Origin: Streptomyces sp. NBRC 109706
GTDB taxonomy: Bacteria; Actinomycetota; Actinomycetes; Streptomycetales; Streptomycetaceae
Assembly: GCF_000974485.1 (NCBI RefSeq)
Contig: NZ_BBOM01000007.1
Span: 682,001 to 746,000 of the forward strand
Length of the DNA stretch: 64,000 bases
Reading direction: 5' to 3'
Shown here: one piece after another, positions 1 through 8,337 of the stretch
Numbering within the stretch: position 1 is the stretch's first letter
Layout of the letters: every line of letters starts with the position of its first letter
The notes under the pieces: generated by a model
Seen by the model: the letters and a program-made list of their open reading frames with translations, nothing else
Told to the model about the DNA's origin: nothing
Database searches by the model: none
Position numbers and translations under genes: made by a program

Positions 1-995
1 AGGGTGTTGCCGCAGCCGGTGTAGTCGGCGTAGCGGCGTGGGTCGTCGGCGAGTCGGTAGTAGCCGGGGTTGGCGATGCCGCGCAGCGAGAGGGTGGGGC
101 CGCGCTCGTCGGCTTCGGCGGTGTGGTTGTAGACGACGTCGAGGATCACCTCGATGCCGGCCTGGTGCAGCGCCCTGACCATGTTCTTGAACTCGCCGAC
201 CTGCTGCCCCCGGCTGCCGGAGGCGCTGTAGCCGGCGTGCGGCGCGAAGTATCCGATGGAGTTGTAGCCCCAGTAGTTGGTGAGGCCCCGGCGCAGCAGA
301 TGGTCCTCGTGGGCGAACTGATGGACCGGCAGCAGCTCGACGGCGGTGACGCCGAGGCCGGTCAGATGCTCGATGGCGGCGGGGTGGGCCAGGCCCGCGT
401 AGGTGCCGCGCAGTTCGGGCGGGATCTCGGGGTGGCGCATGGTGAAGCCGCGGACGTGCAGCTCGTAGATCACCGAGTCGGGCCAGGGGGTCTTGGGGCG
501 CCGGTCGTCCACCCAGGTGTCGGTGTCGTGCACCACGACGCCCTTGGGGACATGGGGCGCGGAGTCCCGTTCGTCGCGCACGGTGTCGGCGATGTCCTGG
601 CGCGGATGGTCCCTGGTGTGGCCGTAGACCTCGGGCGGCAGCGCGAACTCGCCGTCGACGGCGCGGGCGTAGGGGTCGAGCAGCAGCTTGGCCGGGTTCC
701 AGCGGGCGCCGGCGAACGGATCCCAGGGGCCGTGCACCCGGTAGCCGTAGCGCTGCCCCGGGCGGACCCCGGGCAGGAAGCCGTGCCAGATCTCGTGGGT
801 CAGCTCCTCAAGGGGGCAGCGGGTCTGATGCCCCTGGTCGTCGAAGAGGCAGACCTCGACGGCCTCGGCGCCGCCGGCCCAGAGGGCGAAGTTGGTGCCC
901 TCGGTGCCGTCGGGGCCCACCCGGAACCTGGCGCCGAGGGGCTGGGGGTGACCGGGCCAGGCGTCGGTCCTGGTGTGCTCAGGTGCCTGGGACAC
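1..995 (-). CDS. glgX: Glycogen debranching enzyme GlgX, 5' part (3' end outside window)
   Basis: About 331 N-terminal residues are present and the gene runs off the left edge. The protein opens with a CBM48-like region (GTNFALWAGGAEAV, then YGYRVHGPW) and enters a GH13 barrel (YELHVRGFT, the region-I-like DVVYNHTAE, and TGCGNTL, typical of GlgX/TreX). It hydrolyses alpha-1,6 branches of glycogen or limit dextrin in the cytoplasm. The start is taken as GTG at 995 because GGAGGG lies 6 nt upstream; no better ATG is seen. The catalytic Asp/Glu region is beyond the edge and cannot be checked. It is divergent from the L,D-transpeptidase gene and fits with glgP, glgE and glgB elsewhere in the window. 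TreX-type isoamylase is the only close alternative. Confidence 0.9.
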   Translation of the reverse strand, partial: MSQAPEHTRTDAWPGHPQPLGARFRVGPDGTEGTNFALWAGGAEAVEVCLFDDQGHQTRCPLEELTHEIWHGFLPGVRPGQRYGYRVHGPWDPFAGARWNPAKLLLDPYARAVDGEFALPPEVYGHTRDHPRQDIADTVRDERDSAPHVPKGVVVHDTDTWVDDRRPKTPWPDSVIYELHVRGFTMRHPEIPPELRGTYAGLAHPAAIEHLTGLGVTAVELLPVHQFAHEDHLLRRGLTNYWGYNSIGYFAPHAGYSASGSRGQQVGEFKNMVRALHQAGIEVILDVVYNHTAEADERGPTLSLRGIANPGYYRLADDPRRYADYTGCGNT

Positions 996-1264
996 GGGCG
1001 CCCTCCAATGTCTCTCACCCGGATGGTTCCCGGTTCCACGGCGGCCCGCACGTGTCGTGGCACGCGAGTTGACGGGAACGCGCCACTGTCCGGGAATACG
1101 GCATTTTGCCATGATTCGCCGTCCGAGGTGGGACTCGGCGGTGCTGGAGTCGGCTCGAAGGGCCCTCTGAACTGCGACGGAACGGTGACACTTCCGCGTC
1201 CCATCTCGGTGATTCGGTGTGATTACCTGATTGATCAACTGGGGTTGCGAGGGGAGATTCCGAC
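996..1264. other. Divergent intergenic region, glgX / L,D-transpeptidase
   Basis: This 269-nt spacer must carry promoters for both flanking genes. It is less GC-rich near 1210-1240, where the 8-bp palindrome TTGATCAA (1231-1238) lies 26 nt before the GTG start. No convincing -35/-10 pair was found on either strand. Short open frames here look like chance overlaps. Confidence 0.4.
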
Positions 1265-2464
1265 GTGCGAACGGGGATCGGGGCCAGACGGACGCGCAGG
1301 GGGACGGGGGTACTGCTGGGGGTCGTCCTGCTGGCGTTGACCGCGTGCAGTGGGAGCGACAAGGCCGAGGAACCGGCCGAGGAGGAGACCGAGACGCCGG
1401 CGATCTCCATCACCATCACACCGGAGGACGGCGCCACCGATGTGGCCACCACCGGCGCCCTCGCGGTCGGCGCCGAGGACGGGACCCTGACGGAGGTCAC
1501 CGTCGCCGGACCCGAAGGCGAGGACATAGCCGGCGAGTTGACCGAGGACGCCACCTCCTGGGAGCCCACCGAGGCCCTTGCCAACAGCACCGAGTACACC
1601 CTGACGGCGGTCGGGGAGAACGCCGACGGGGAGTCCGAGACGCGGTCGGCCACCTTCACCACCGTGGCCGCCGACGCGACCTTCTCCAGCTACTGGAACA
1701 TCCCGGACGGCTCGGAGGTGGGCGTCGGCATGGAGCTGTCGGTCACCTTCGACACCCCGATCGAGAACACCGCCGAGATCAGGGACGCCATCCAGATCAC
1801 CACCGACCCGCCCGTCGAGGTGCGCGGCCACTGGTTCGGCCAACAGCGCGTGGACTTCCGGCCCGAGGAGTACTGGGAGCCGGGGACCGAGGTCGAGGTG
1901 CGCTTCCGGATCAGGGGCGTCGAGGGCGCCGACGGCGTCTACGGCACCCTGCGGGAGGATATCGGCTTCACCGTGGGCCGCAGCCAGGTGACCACCGTGG
2001 ACGCCGCCGCGCACACCATGGATGTCGTCAGGGACGGCGAAACGCTTCGCACCGTGCCGATCACCGCCGGCGCCCCGGGCACCGAGACCTGGAACGGCAA
2101 GATGGTGATCACCGAGAAGCACAAGGAGACCCGGATGGACGGGTCGACCGTCGGCTTCGGCGGCGAGTACGACATCGCCGACGTGCCGCACGCCATGCGG
2201 CTCTCCACCTCCGGCACCTTTGTCCACGGCAACTACTGGGCGTCCTCGGCCACCTTCGGCAGCGACAACGTCAGCCATGGCTGCGTCGGCCTGCGGGACA
2301 GCCAGGGCGCCGGCGATCCGAACACCGACGCCGCGTGGTTCTACGACAACTCGATCATCGGAGACGTCGTCGAGGTGATCAACTCCGACGACGACATCAT
2401 CGCGCCCGACAACGGCATCAACGGCTGGAACATGGACTGGGCGGACTGGGGCGCCGGCCAGTAA
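1265..2464 (+). CDS. Lipoprotein L,D-transpeptidase (Ig-like plus YkuD domain)
   Basis: This 399-residue protein cross-links meso-DAP residues of peptidoglycan (3-3 bonds) outside the membrane. Residues 1-28 are a lipoprotein signal ending in LTAC, with the lipobox Cys at about 28, followed by an acidic Glu-rich linker. Two Ig/beta-sandwich modules (about 40-240) precede the YkuD catalytic domain (about 245-390). The catalytic motif HGNYW...SHGCVGLR is intact, with the nucleophile at Cys340. The arrangement matches mycobacterial LdtMt-type enzymes and the many Streptomyces paralogues. GTG at 1265 is chosen because GAGGGGAG precedes it and the signal peptide starts there. It is monocistronic and divergent from glgX. 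Confidence 0.92.
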   Translation: MRTGIGARRTRRGTGVLLGVVLLALTACSGSDKAEEPAEEETETPAISITITPEDGATDVATTGALAVGAEDGTLTEVTVAGPEGEDIAGELTEDATSWEPTEALANSTEYTLTAVGENADGESETRSATFTTVAADATFSSYWNIPDGSEVGVGMELSVTFDTPIENTAEIRDAIQITTDPPVEVRGHWFGQQRVDFRPEEYWEPGTEVEVRFRIRGVEGADGVYGTLREDIGFTVGRSQVTTVDAAAHTMDVVRDGETLRTVPITAGAPGTETWNGKMVITEKHKETRMDGSTVGFGGEYDIADVPHAMRLSTSGTFVHGNYWASSATFGSDNVSHGCVGLRDSQGAGDPNTDAAWFYDNSIIGDVVEVINSDDDIIAPDNGINGWNMDWADWGAGQ

Positions 2465-2581
2465 CAGGCGGGCCCCGCGCCACCGAAAGACACCCCGCCC
2501 GAGCCCCGGCCGGATCGCCGACCAGCGAACCGACCGGGGCTCCGGCGCGCCGGCCCGGGCCCGCGCCGGCCACCCCGGGCA

Positions 2582-2587
2582 TAGGCT
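2582..2587 (+). promoter_or_regulatory. -10 box TAGGCT, leaderless start of enoyl-CoA hydratase gene
   Basis: TAGGCT ends 7 nt before the ATG at 2595 and no Shine-Dalgarno is present. This predicts a transcript that begins at the start codon. No good -35 was seen 17 nt upstream. Confidence 0.5.
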
Positions 2588-2594
2588 CGGACGC

Positions 2595-3371
2595 ATGACG
2601 GTACATCTCGAAGTGGCGGACGGCGTGGGCACCTTGACGCTGGACCGGCCGCCGCTCAACGCGTTGGACATCGCCCTCCAGGACCGGCTGCGCGCCCTGG
2701 CCACCGAGATCGCCGGGCGGGACGACATCGGGGCCGTGGTGCTCCGGGGCAGCGAACGGGCCTTCGCCGCCGGGGCCGACGTCAAGGAGATGCGGGCGAT
2801 GGACCAGGCCGCGATGATCGCGCGCGCCCGGGACCTGCAGGACGCCTTCACCGCCGTGGCCCGGCTGCCGCAACCCGTGGTGGCCGCCATCACCGGCTAT
2901 GCCCTGGGCGGCGGCCTTGAGTTGGCGCTCACCGCCGATGTGCGGTTCGCCGCCGAGGACGCCAGGCTCGGCCAGCCGGAGATCCTTCTCGGGCTCATCC
3001 CGGGCGCCGGCGGCACCCAACGGCTGCCCCGGCTGATCGGCCCCTCCCGCGCCAAGGACCTGATCTTCACCGGCCGCCAGGTGGCCGCCGACGAGGCGTT
3101 GGCCCTCGGGCTGGTCGACCGCGTGCTGCCGGCGGACCGGGTGTTCGCCGAGGCACACGCCTGGGCGGCCCGGCTGGCCAGCGGCCCGGCCACCGCGCTG
3201 CGCGCGGCCAAGGAGGCCGTGGACGGCGGCCTCGACGCCGGCATCGACACCGGCCTCACCATCGAACGCACCTGGTTCGCCAGCCTCTTCGCCACCGACG
3301 ACCGCGCCGAGGGCATGCGCTCCTTCGTCGAGGAAGGGCCCGGCAAGGCGCGCTTCGGCCGACGCGACTGA
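2595..3371 (+). CDS. Enoyl-CoA hydratase/isomerase family protein
   Basis: The 258-residue protein is a full-length crotonase-fold enzyme. Oxyanion-hole motifs are visible: SERAFAAGADVKEM near residue 55 and GGGLELALTADVRFAAEDA near 100, followed by the LGLIPGAGGTQRLPRLIG segment carrying the catalytic Glu region. Family members hydrate 2-enoyl-CoA in fatty-acid or branched-chain amino-acid catabolism. The real substrate cannot be read from sequence. It stands alone between the L,D-transpeptidase gene and a regulatory ATPase gene, so context does not define a pathway. Confidence 0.9.
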   Translation: MTVHLEVADGVGTLTLDRPPLNALDIALQDRLRALATEIAGRDDIGAVVLRGSERAFAAGADVKEMRAMDQAAMIARARDLQDAFTAVARLPQPVVAAITGYALGGGLELALTADVRFAAEDARLGQPEILLGLIPGAGGTQRLPRLIGPSRAKDLIFTGRQVAADEALALGLVDRVLPADRVFAEAHAWAARLASGPATALRAAKEAVDGGLDAGIDTGLTIERTWFASLFATDDRAEGMRSFVEEGPGKARFGRRD

Positions 3372-3467
3372 CGCGGGGCCGAAGCGCCGGGAGCCGATGC
3401 GCGGCCGGCGCCGGTAGTTGCCCGGAAACGGCACGCGCCTCGGCTCCGCGCGGCCATGATGGTGCAC

Positions 3468-4025
3468 ATGGCTGCAACGGCGGACGTCCCCACGAGCGAG
3501 ATCGAAGGCACCCACCCACGCGACCGGGGAGCGTGCGCGTCCGCGCAGCGGGACAGCAGACAGCCGTGCGGCACCGCCCCGCACGACACGCCACAGCCGC
3601 CACAGCCAGCGGCGCCGACGCCCGCCGCCGACGACCCCTCGCTCGGCGAGCTGCTGCTGCCCTCCGAGCCCGCCTCCGCCGGGCTGGCCAGGCGCATCAC
3701 CCGGCACCAGCTGGGCGTCCGCTGGCAGTTGCCCGAGGAGCTGACCGAGAACGCCGTACTGCTCGTCTCCGAACTCGTCGGCAACGCCGTGCAGCACGCC
3801 GGCGCACCGGAGTTCGGCCTGCGCTTCCGGCGGGGGCGCGGGCGCGTGCGGGTGGAGGTGAGCGATCCGTCCCGGGCGCTGCCGGTGCTGCTGCCCGTGC
3901 GCGAGATGGCGGTGATCAGCGGACGCGGCCTGTTCCTCGTGGACACCCTGGCGGACCGCTGGGGCGTGGACCTGCTGCCCCAGGGCAAATGCACCTGGTT
4001 CGAAATGCGCGCGCCGCACCGCTGA
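3468..4025 (+). CDS. RsbW/SpoIIAB-like ATP-binding regulatory protein
   Basis: The 185-residue protein has a Pro/Ala/Gln-rich disordered N-terminus (about 1-60) followed by a HATPase_c_2 domain (about 65-185). The N-box is LVSELVGNAVQHA and the G2 box is GRGLFLVDTLADRWG. The G1 region (DPSRALPVLLP) lacks the usual DxGxG, as is common in Streptomyces single-domain anti-sigma-like kinases. Such proteins act as anti-sigma factors or serine kinases of anti-anti-sigma factors, but no partner gene is adjacent. The start at 3468 is preferred because CATGAT (3455-3460) sits 7 nt upstream as a possible leaderless -10; an in-frame ATG at 3456 is the alternative. Confidence 0.82.
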   Translation: MAATADVPTSEIEGTHPRDRGACASAQRDSRQPCGTAPHDTPQPPQPAAPTPAADDPSLGELLLPSEPASAGLARRITRHQLGVRWQLPEELTENAVLLVSELVGNAVQHAGAPEFGLRFRRGRGRVRVEVSDPSRALPVLLPVREMAVISGRGLFLVDTLADRWGVDLLPQGKCTWFEMRAPHR

Positions 4026-4040
4026 CACCCCCGACAGCCG

Positions 4041-4349
4041 CTAACGCCCGGGCCGGCGGCGGGTGCTCGCGCGGCGGCGGCGATCGTTGCACAGCAGGCA
4101 GCGCCCCCAACCGGGCGGCAGCGGATCCTCCGGATCGCCGTACAACGGATCCACCGCGCCCCTGGGATGCTCCCGGCATCCCGTCTCCCCCGCTCCTCCG
4201 CTCAACGCCAACGCGGCGGACAGCGCCCGACGCAGCGCGTCCACCAACACCTCCGCCTGCTCCCCCGTGGGCGCCTCCTGGTCGAAGGCCACATCGGACG
4301 CCGTGCGCAACGCCGACTGCACCGCGCGCAGCTCTGCCTGATCGCTCAT
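4041..4349 (-). CDS. Small Cys/His-motif protein, function unknown, with DNA-damage-type promoter
   Basis: This 102-residue protein is not assigned to a named family. The first half looks helical (MSDQAELRAVQSALRTASD, then VLVDALRRALSAALALS). The second half has CREH followed about 30 residues later by CLLC, a C-X2-H...C-X2-C pattern suggesting a small zinc-binding fold. The tail is very basic (RRRRASTRRRPGR), suggesting nucleic-acid contact. The start at 4349 is favoured over the longer frame from 4400 because a RecA-NDp promoter ends 7 nt upstream, implying a leaderless mRNA. Its divergent neighbour, an ABC exporter, has the same promoter type. It converges on the ATPase gene, with 15 nt between the ends. 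Confidence 0.75.
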   Translation of the reverse strand: MSDQAELRAVQSALRTASDVAFDQEAPTGEQAEVLVDALRRALSAALALSGGAGETGCREHPRGAVDPLYGDPEDPLPPGWGRCLLCNDRRRRASTRRRPGR

Positions 4350-4356
4350 GCCGGCC

Positions 4357-4379
4357 ACAGTAGGCGGCGCCACTGACAA
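4357..4379 (-). promoter_or_regulatory. RecA-NDp (PafBC-type) promoter of the small Cys/His protein gene
   Basis: On the minus strand TTGTCAGTG (4379-4371), an 8-nt spacer and TACTGT (4362-4357) match the LexA-independent RecA-NDp consensus TTGTCRGTG-N8-TAnnnT. The start codon follows after 7 nt. Confidence 0.8.
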
Positions 4380-4523
4380 CGGCCCCACCGGCAACAGCAC
4401 CCGCCACCGGCGGCCACCACGTATCCGCGCGTCGACCGAAAGCGACGACCCCGTCGTTGAGCTGCGAGAACGCCTCGACCCAGGAGTATCGGTCGGAGGT
4501 CCTAGGACGAAAACCCGTGGGCG

Positions 4524-4546
4524 TTGTCAGTGGCGAATCGTAGGCT
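4524..4546 (+). promoter_or_regulatory. RecA-NDp (PafBC-type) promoter of the ABC exporter operon
   Basis: TTGTCAGTG (4524-4532), an 8-nt spacer (4533-4540) and TAGGCT (4541-4546) match the RecA-NDp consensus exactly. ATG at 4555 is 8 nt downstream with no ribosome binding site, so the mRNA is probably leaderless. Confidence 0.82.
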
Positions 4547-4554
4547 CGGGAACG

Positions 4555-6414
4555 ATGTCTGCCACAGCCCCCGCCTCCGCCGCCCCCGAAGTCCCCCCTC
4601 GAAAACGCTCCGTCGTCCGCGCCCTGTTGCGGCTGTGGCCCTATGTGCGGCCGGTCCGGGCGCGCGTCTTCAGCGCCGCGGGGGTGGCCATCGTAGCCGC
4701 CTCCATGGGCCTCGTCATGCCGCTTGTGCTGAAGTGGATGGTCGACGGCCCGGTCGCCGACGGCGACACCGCCGGCATCTGGTGGGGCGGTCTGGTGCTG
4801 CTGTTCGTCGGCCTGGCGGAGGCGCTGCTCTTCGGGCTGCGGCGCTGGCTGGTGGCGCGCCCGCTGGCCAAGGTCGAGGCCAACATGCGCGACTCCCTCT
4901 ACCGCCATCTGCAGCGCCTCCCCGTCACCTTCCACGACCGCTGGCCCACCGGCCAGCTGCTCTCCCGCGGCACGGGCGATCTGCAACTGCTCCGGATGTT
5001 CCTCGCGTTCGGCCTGACGTTCCTGATCGTCAACAGCGCGACGATCCTGATCGGCTTCGGCGTGCTGCTGGTGCAGGACTGGACGCTGGGCCTGGTGCTG
5101 GTCCTGCCCGTGGTGCCGCTGATCGTGCTGTGCGCGATGTTCGAGGCCCGCTTCTCCCTGGTCGCCCGCCGCGCCCAGGACCAGATGGGCGATCTGACCA
5201 CCGTGGTCGAGGAGTCCATCCTCGGCATCCGGATCATCAAGGGCTTCGGCCGCCACCGCAGCCAGGCACGCGCCTTCCAGGTGCTCTCGGGGCAGCTGCG
5301 CGACACCGAGCTGCACAAGGCCAAGCTGCTGGCCGGCATCTGGCTGGTGATCCTCGCCCTGCCCGAGCTGTTCCTCGGCACGGCGCTGGTGCTCGGCATC
5401 TCCCAGGTCGCCGACGGCGATCTGACGGCCGGCACCCTGGTCGCCTTCATGGCCACCGCGATGGTGCTGCGCTGGCCGGTGGAGTCCATGGGCTTCCTGC
5501 TGGCCCTCTGCAACGAGGCCGGCACCGCGACCGACCGGCACTTCGAGGTGCTGGACGAGCCGATACCCGACGAGCCCACGCCGACGCCGGCCGCCGCGCT
5601 GCCCGCCCCATCGGGCGAGGGCGCCGCCGCCGAAGTGCCGGGCGACGGCATCAGATTCGAGAACGTCGTCTTCCGCTATCCGGACGGCCCCGCCGACGCG
5701 ACCCCGGTGCTCGACGGGGTCACGCTGCATATCCGCACCGGCGAGACGATGGCGCTGGTCGGCGCCACCGGCAGCGGCAAGACCACGCTGCTGGCGCTGC
5801 TCCCCCGGCTGCACGAGGTCACCTCGGGACGGATCACGCTGGACGGCGTGGACACCGCCACGCTCTCCAGGGCCGAGGTGCGCGCCCGGGTCGCCGTCGC
5901 CTTCGAGGAGCCCACGCTGTTCTCGGCGACGGTCGCGGAGAACGTCCTGATGGGCGCGGAGGACGGCGGCGACGCCGAGCTGGACCGCGCGCTGCGGATC
6001 AGCCAGGCCGACGCCTTCACCCGTGCGCTGCCCGCCGGGCTGGACACCGAGGTGGGCGAGCAGGGGCTCAGCCTCTCCGGCGGCCAGCGGCAGCGCCTGG
6101 CGCTGGCCCGCGCGGTGGTCGGCCGCCCCCGCTTCCTGGTGTTGGACGATCCGCTCTCCGCCCTCGACGTGCACACCGAGGCCAAGGTCGAGGCGGCGCT
6201 GCGCGAGGTGCTGGTCAGCACCACGGCGCTGGTGGTCGCCCACCGCCCCTCCACGGTGCAGCTGGCCGACCGGGTGGCGCTGCTCTCCGAGGGCCGCGTC
6301 ATCGCCGTCGGCAGCCACACCGAACTCCTGCGTACCCACGCCGAATACCGCCGGCTGATGACCGGAGCGTCGTCGGCCGAACCCTCTCGATCCGCTGAGG
6401 CGCGCGTCCCATGA
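4555..6414 (+). CDS. ABC exporter half-transporter, degenerate-site subunit
   Basis: The 619-residue protein has a six-helix exporter membrane domain (about 25-330) fused to an ATPase domain (about 360-600). Walker A is GATGSGKTT and the signature is LSGGQRQRLALARA. Walker B is LVLDDPLSALD, with Asp where the catalytic Glu should be. This is the pattern of the degenerate-site partner in heterodimeric exporters such as TM287/288 or BmrCD. The stop overlaps the next ATG (ATGA), so the two subunits are translationally coupled. ATG 4555 is used rather than an in-frame start at 4348, because the promoter lies just upstream of 4555. The substrate is unknown; lipids, peptides or drugs are typical for the family. 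Confidence 0.92.
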   Translation: MSATAPASAAPEVPPRKRSVVRALLRLWPYVRPVRARVFSAAGVAIVAASMGLVMPLVLKWMVDGPVADGDTAGIWWGGLVLLFVGLAEALLFGLRRWLVARPLAKVEANMRDSLYRHLQRLPVTFHDRWPTGQLLSRGTGDLQLLRMFLAFGLTFLIVNSATILIGFGVLLVQDWTLGLVLVLPVVPLIVLCAMFEARFSLVARRAQDQMGDLTTVVEESILGIRIIKGFGRHRSQARAFQVLSGQLRDTELHKAKLLAGIWLVILALPELFLGTALVLGISQVADGDLTAGTLVAFMATAMVLRWPVESMGFLLALCNEAGTATDRHFEVLDEPIPDEPTPTPAAALPAPSGEGAAAEVPGDGIRFENVVFRYPDGPADATPVLDGVTLHIRTGETMALVGATGSGKTTLLALLPRLHEVTSGRITLDGVDTATLSRAEVRARVAVAFEEPTLFSATVAENVLMGAEDGGDAELDRALRISQADAFTRALPAGLDTEVGEQGLSLSGGQRQRLALARAVVGRPRFLVLDDPLSALDVHTEAKVEAALREVLVSTTALVVAHRPSTVQLADRVALLSEGRVIAVGSHTELLRTHAEYRRLMTGASSAEPSRSAEARVP

Positions 6415-8300
6415 CCACCACAGTCAACGACCAGGACACCGACAACCACGACGACCAACCTCTGCCGGAGCCGGCGGTCGAGCCGCTGGAGGTGGTGCCG
6501 CCGGCGCCGGACGACCCCTACGCGCAGGACCAGCTGCCCGCGCCCCGGGGCGCCTCCCGCCAGCTGCTGCTCTCCCTGCTGCGGCCCCACCGCGCCCGGG
6601 TGGCCCTGGCCGCGGTCCTGCTGCTCACCCAACAGGCCGCCGTGCAGGCCGTGCCGCTGCTGGTGGCCTACGCCATCGACTCGGGCGTGCCCGCGCTGCG
6701 CGACGACAACAACGGCCCGCTGATCGCGGTCGCCGTCGCCTATCTGCTCTGCGCGCTGGGCGCCGGCGCGTTCCAGTCCGTGTTCATCCTGGTCTCCGCG
6801 CGGATCAACCAGAGCGTGCTGCTCGATCTGCGCGGCCGGATCTACCGCCACGCGCAGGCGCTCAGCCTGGACTTCCACGACCGCTACACCTCCGGCCGGC
6901 TGATCTCCCGCTCCACCAGCGACGTCCAGTCGCTGCGCGAGCTGCTCAACGAGGGCCTTCAGGAGATGCTGCTGATCCTGGTCTCCCTCACCTACATCGG
7001 CGGCCTGCTGTTCTATCTGGACGTGGGCCTCGGCGCGGCGGCGCTGGTGTCGTTCATCCCGCTGACGCTGCTGGTGCGCAGCTACCGCCGGCGTTCGGCG
7101 CAGAAGTTCAGCGAGCGGTCCACCGCGATAGCCGCCGTGATCGTGAAGTTCGCGGAGACGATCAACGGCATCCGGCCGGTGAAGGCGTTCCGCAGGGAGC
7201 GGGCCAACGACCGCTCGTTCGACCGGCTCAACCGCGACCACGAGCGGATCAACGGCGACACCATCATGGAGATGTGCCGCTTCGTGGTGCTCTCCCGGCT
7301 GGTGGCCGCCGTCGCGGTCGCCACCATCGTGCTCTGGGGCGCCCACCGGGTGAACGCGGGCGAGATGGAGCTGGGGGCGCTGGCCGCCGGCGCGCTCTAC
7401 ATCCGGCGGCTCTACGATCCGCTGGACCGGTTCGCGATGCTGCTCAACAGCTACCAGTCGGCCGTCGCCTCGCTGCACAAGATCTCCGGTCTGCTCGCCC
7501 AACGCCCGGACGTGCCCGAGCCGACCGACCCCGAGGCCCTGCCCGAACGGGCCAGCGACCAGCCGGGACGCGAGGTGGTCTTCGACGGCGTCCGCTTCTC
7601 GTACCGGACGGGCGACGATGTGCTGCCCCGCTTCGACCTGACGTTGGCCGCCGGCCAGACCACCGCGCTGGTCGGCGCCACCGGCGCCGGAAAGTCGACG
7701 CTGGCCAAGCTGCTCGCCCGCTTCTACGACCCGTCCGAGGGACGGGTGCTGCTCGACGGCACGGATCTGCGCCGGCTCGGCCTGGCGGAGCTGCGGCGCG
7801 GCGTGGTGATGGTCACCCAGGAGGCGTTCCTCTTCTCCGGCACGGTCGCCGAGAACATCGCGCTGGGCAAGCCCGACGCCAGCCGGGAGGAGATCGAGCG
7901 GGCCGCGCGGGCGATCGGCGCGCACGAGTTCATCGAGTCGCTGCCCGACGGCTACGACACGGATGTGCGCAAGCGCGGCGGCCGGATCTCGGCGGGCCAG
8001 CGGCAGTTGGTGGCGTTCGCCCGGGTGCTGCTGGCCGACCCGGCGGTGGTGATCCTGGACGAGGCCACCTCGTCGCTGGACATCCCCGGCGAGCGGGCCG
8101 TGCAGGACGCCATGGTGACGGTGCTCCGCGACCGGACGGCGCTGGTGATCGCGCACCGGCTGTCCACGGTGGAGATCGCCGACCGGGTGCTGGTCATGGA
8201 GAACGGCCGGATCGTCGAGGACGGCACCCCCACCGACCTCATCGCCGGCACCGGCCGCTTCTCCGACCTCCACCGCGCATGGCGCGAATCCCTGGCCTGA
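6411..8300 (+). CDS. ABC exporter half-transporter, catalytic-site subunit
   Basis: The 629-residue protein begins with an acidic, Pro-rich cytosolic extension (about 1-40), followed by six membrane segments (about 55-345) and an ATPase domain (about 385-620). Walker A is GATGAGKST and Walker B is VVILDEATSSLD with the catalytic Glu. The signature is ISAGQRQL, with Ala in place of the first Gly. The altered signature here and the altered Walker B in the partner belong to the same composite site, so one ATP site should be degenerate and one active. The ATGA overlap with the upstream gene supports a heterodimer. No gene follows for 600 nt. Confidence 0.92.
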   Translation: MTTTVNDQDTDNHDDQPLPEPAVEPLEVVPPAPDDPYAQDQLPAPRGASRQLLLSLLRPHRARVALAAVLLLTQQAAVQAVPLLVAYAIDSGVPALRDDNNGPLIAVAVAYLLCALGAGAFQSVFILVSARINQSVLLDLRGRIYRHAQALSLDFHDRYTSGRLISRSTSDVQSLRELLNEGLQEMLLILVSLTYIGGLLFYLDVGLGAAALVSFIPLTLLVRSYRRRSAQKFSERSTAIAAVIVKFAETINGIRPVKAFRRERANDRSFDRLNRDHERINGDTIMEMCRFVVLSRLVAAVAVATIVLWGAHRVNAGEMELGALAAGALYIRRLYDPLDRFAMLLNSYQSAVASLHKISGLLAQRPDVPEPTDPEALPERASDQPGREVVFDGVRFSYRTGDDVLPRFDLTLAAGQTTALVGATGAGKSTLAKLLARFYDPSEGRVLLDGTDLRRLGLAELRRGVVMVTQEAFLFSGTVAENIALGKPDASREEIERAARAIGAHEFIESLPDGYDTDVRKRGGRISAGQRQLVAFARVLLADPAVVILDEATSSLDIPGERAVQDAMVTVLRDRTALVIAHRLSTVEIADRVLVMENGRIVEDGTPTDLIAGTGRFSDLHRAWRESLA

Positions 8301-8337
8301 CGCTGCCGAAAGCGTTGCCGGAGGCCCGGCTGCCCTG

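Noticed and set aside
1235..2893. Long open frame on the minus strand over the L,D-transpeptidase gene
   Set aside because: It is the antisense shadow of two well-supported genes, with composition-driven Arg/Gly/Ala-rich sequence and no domain.
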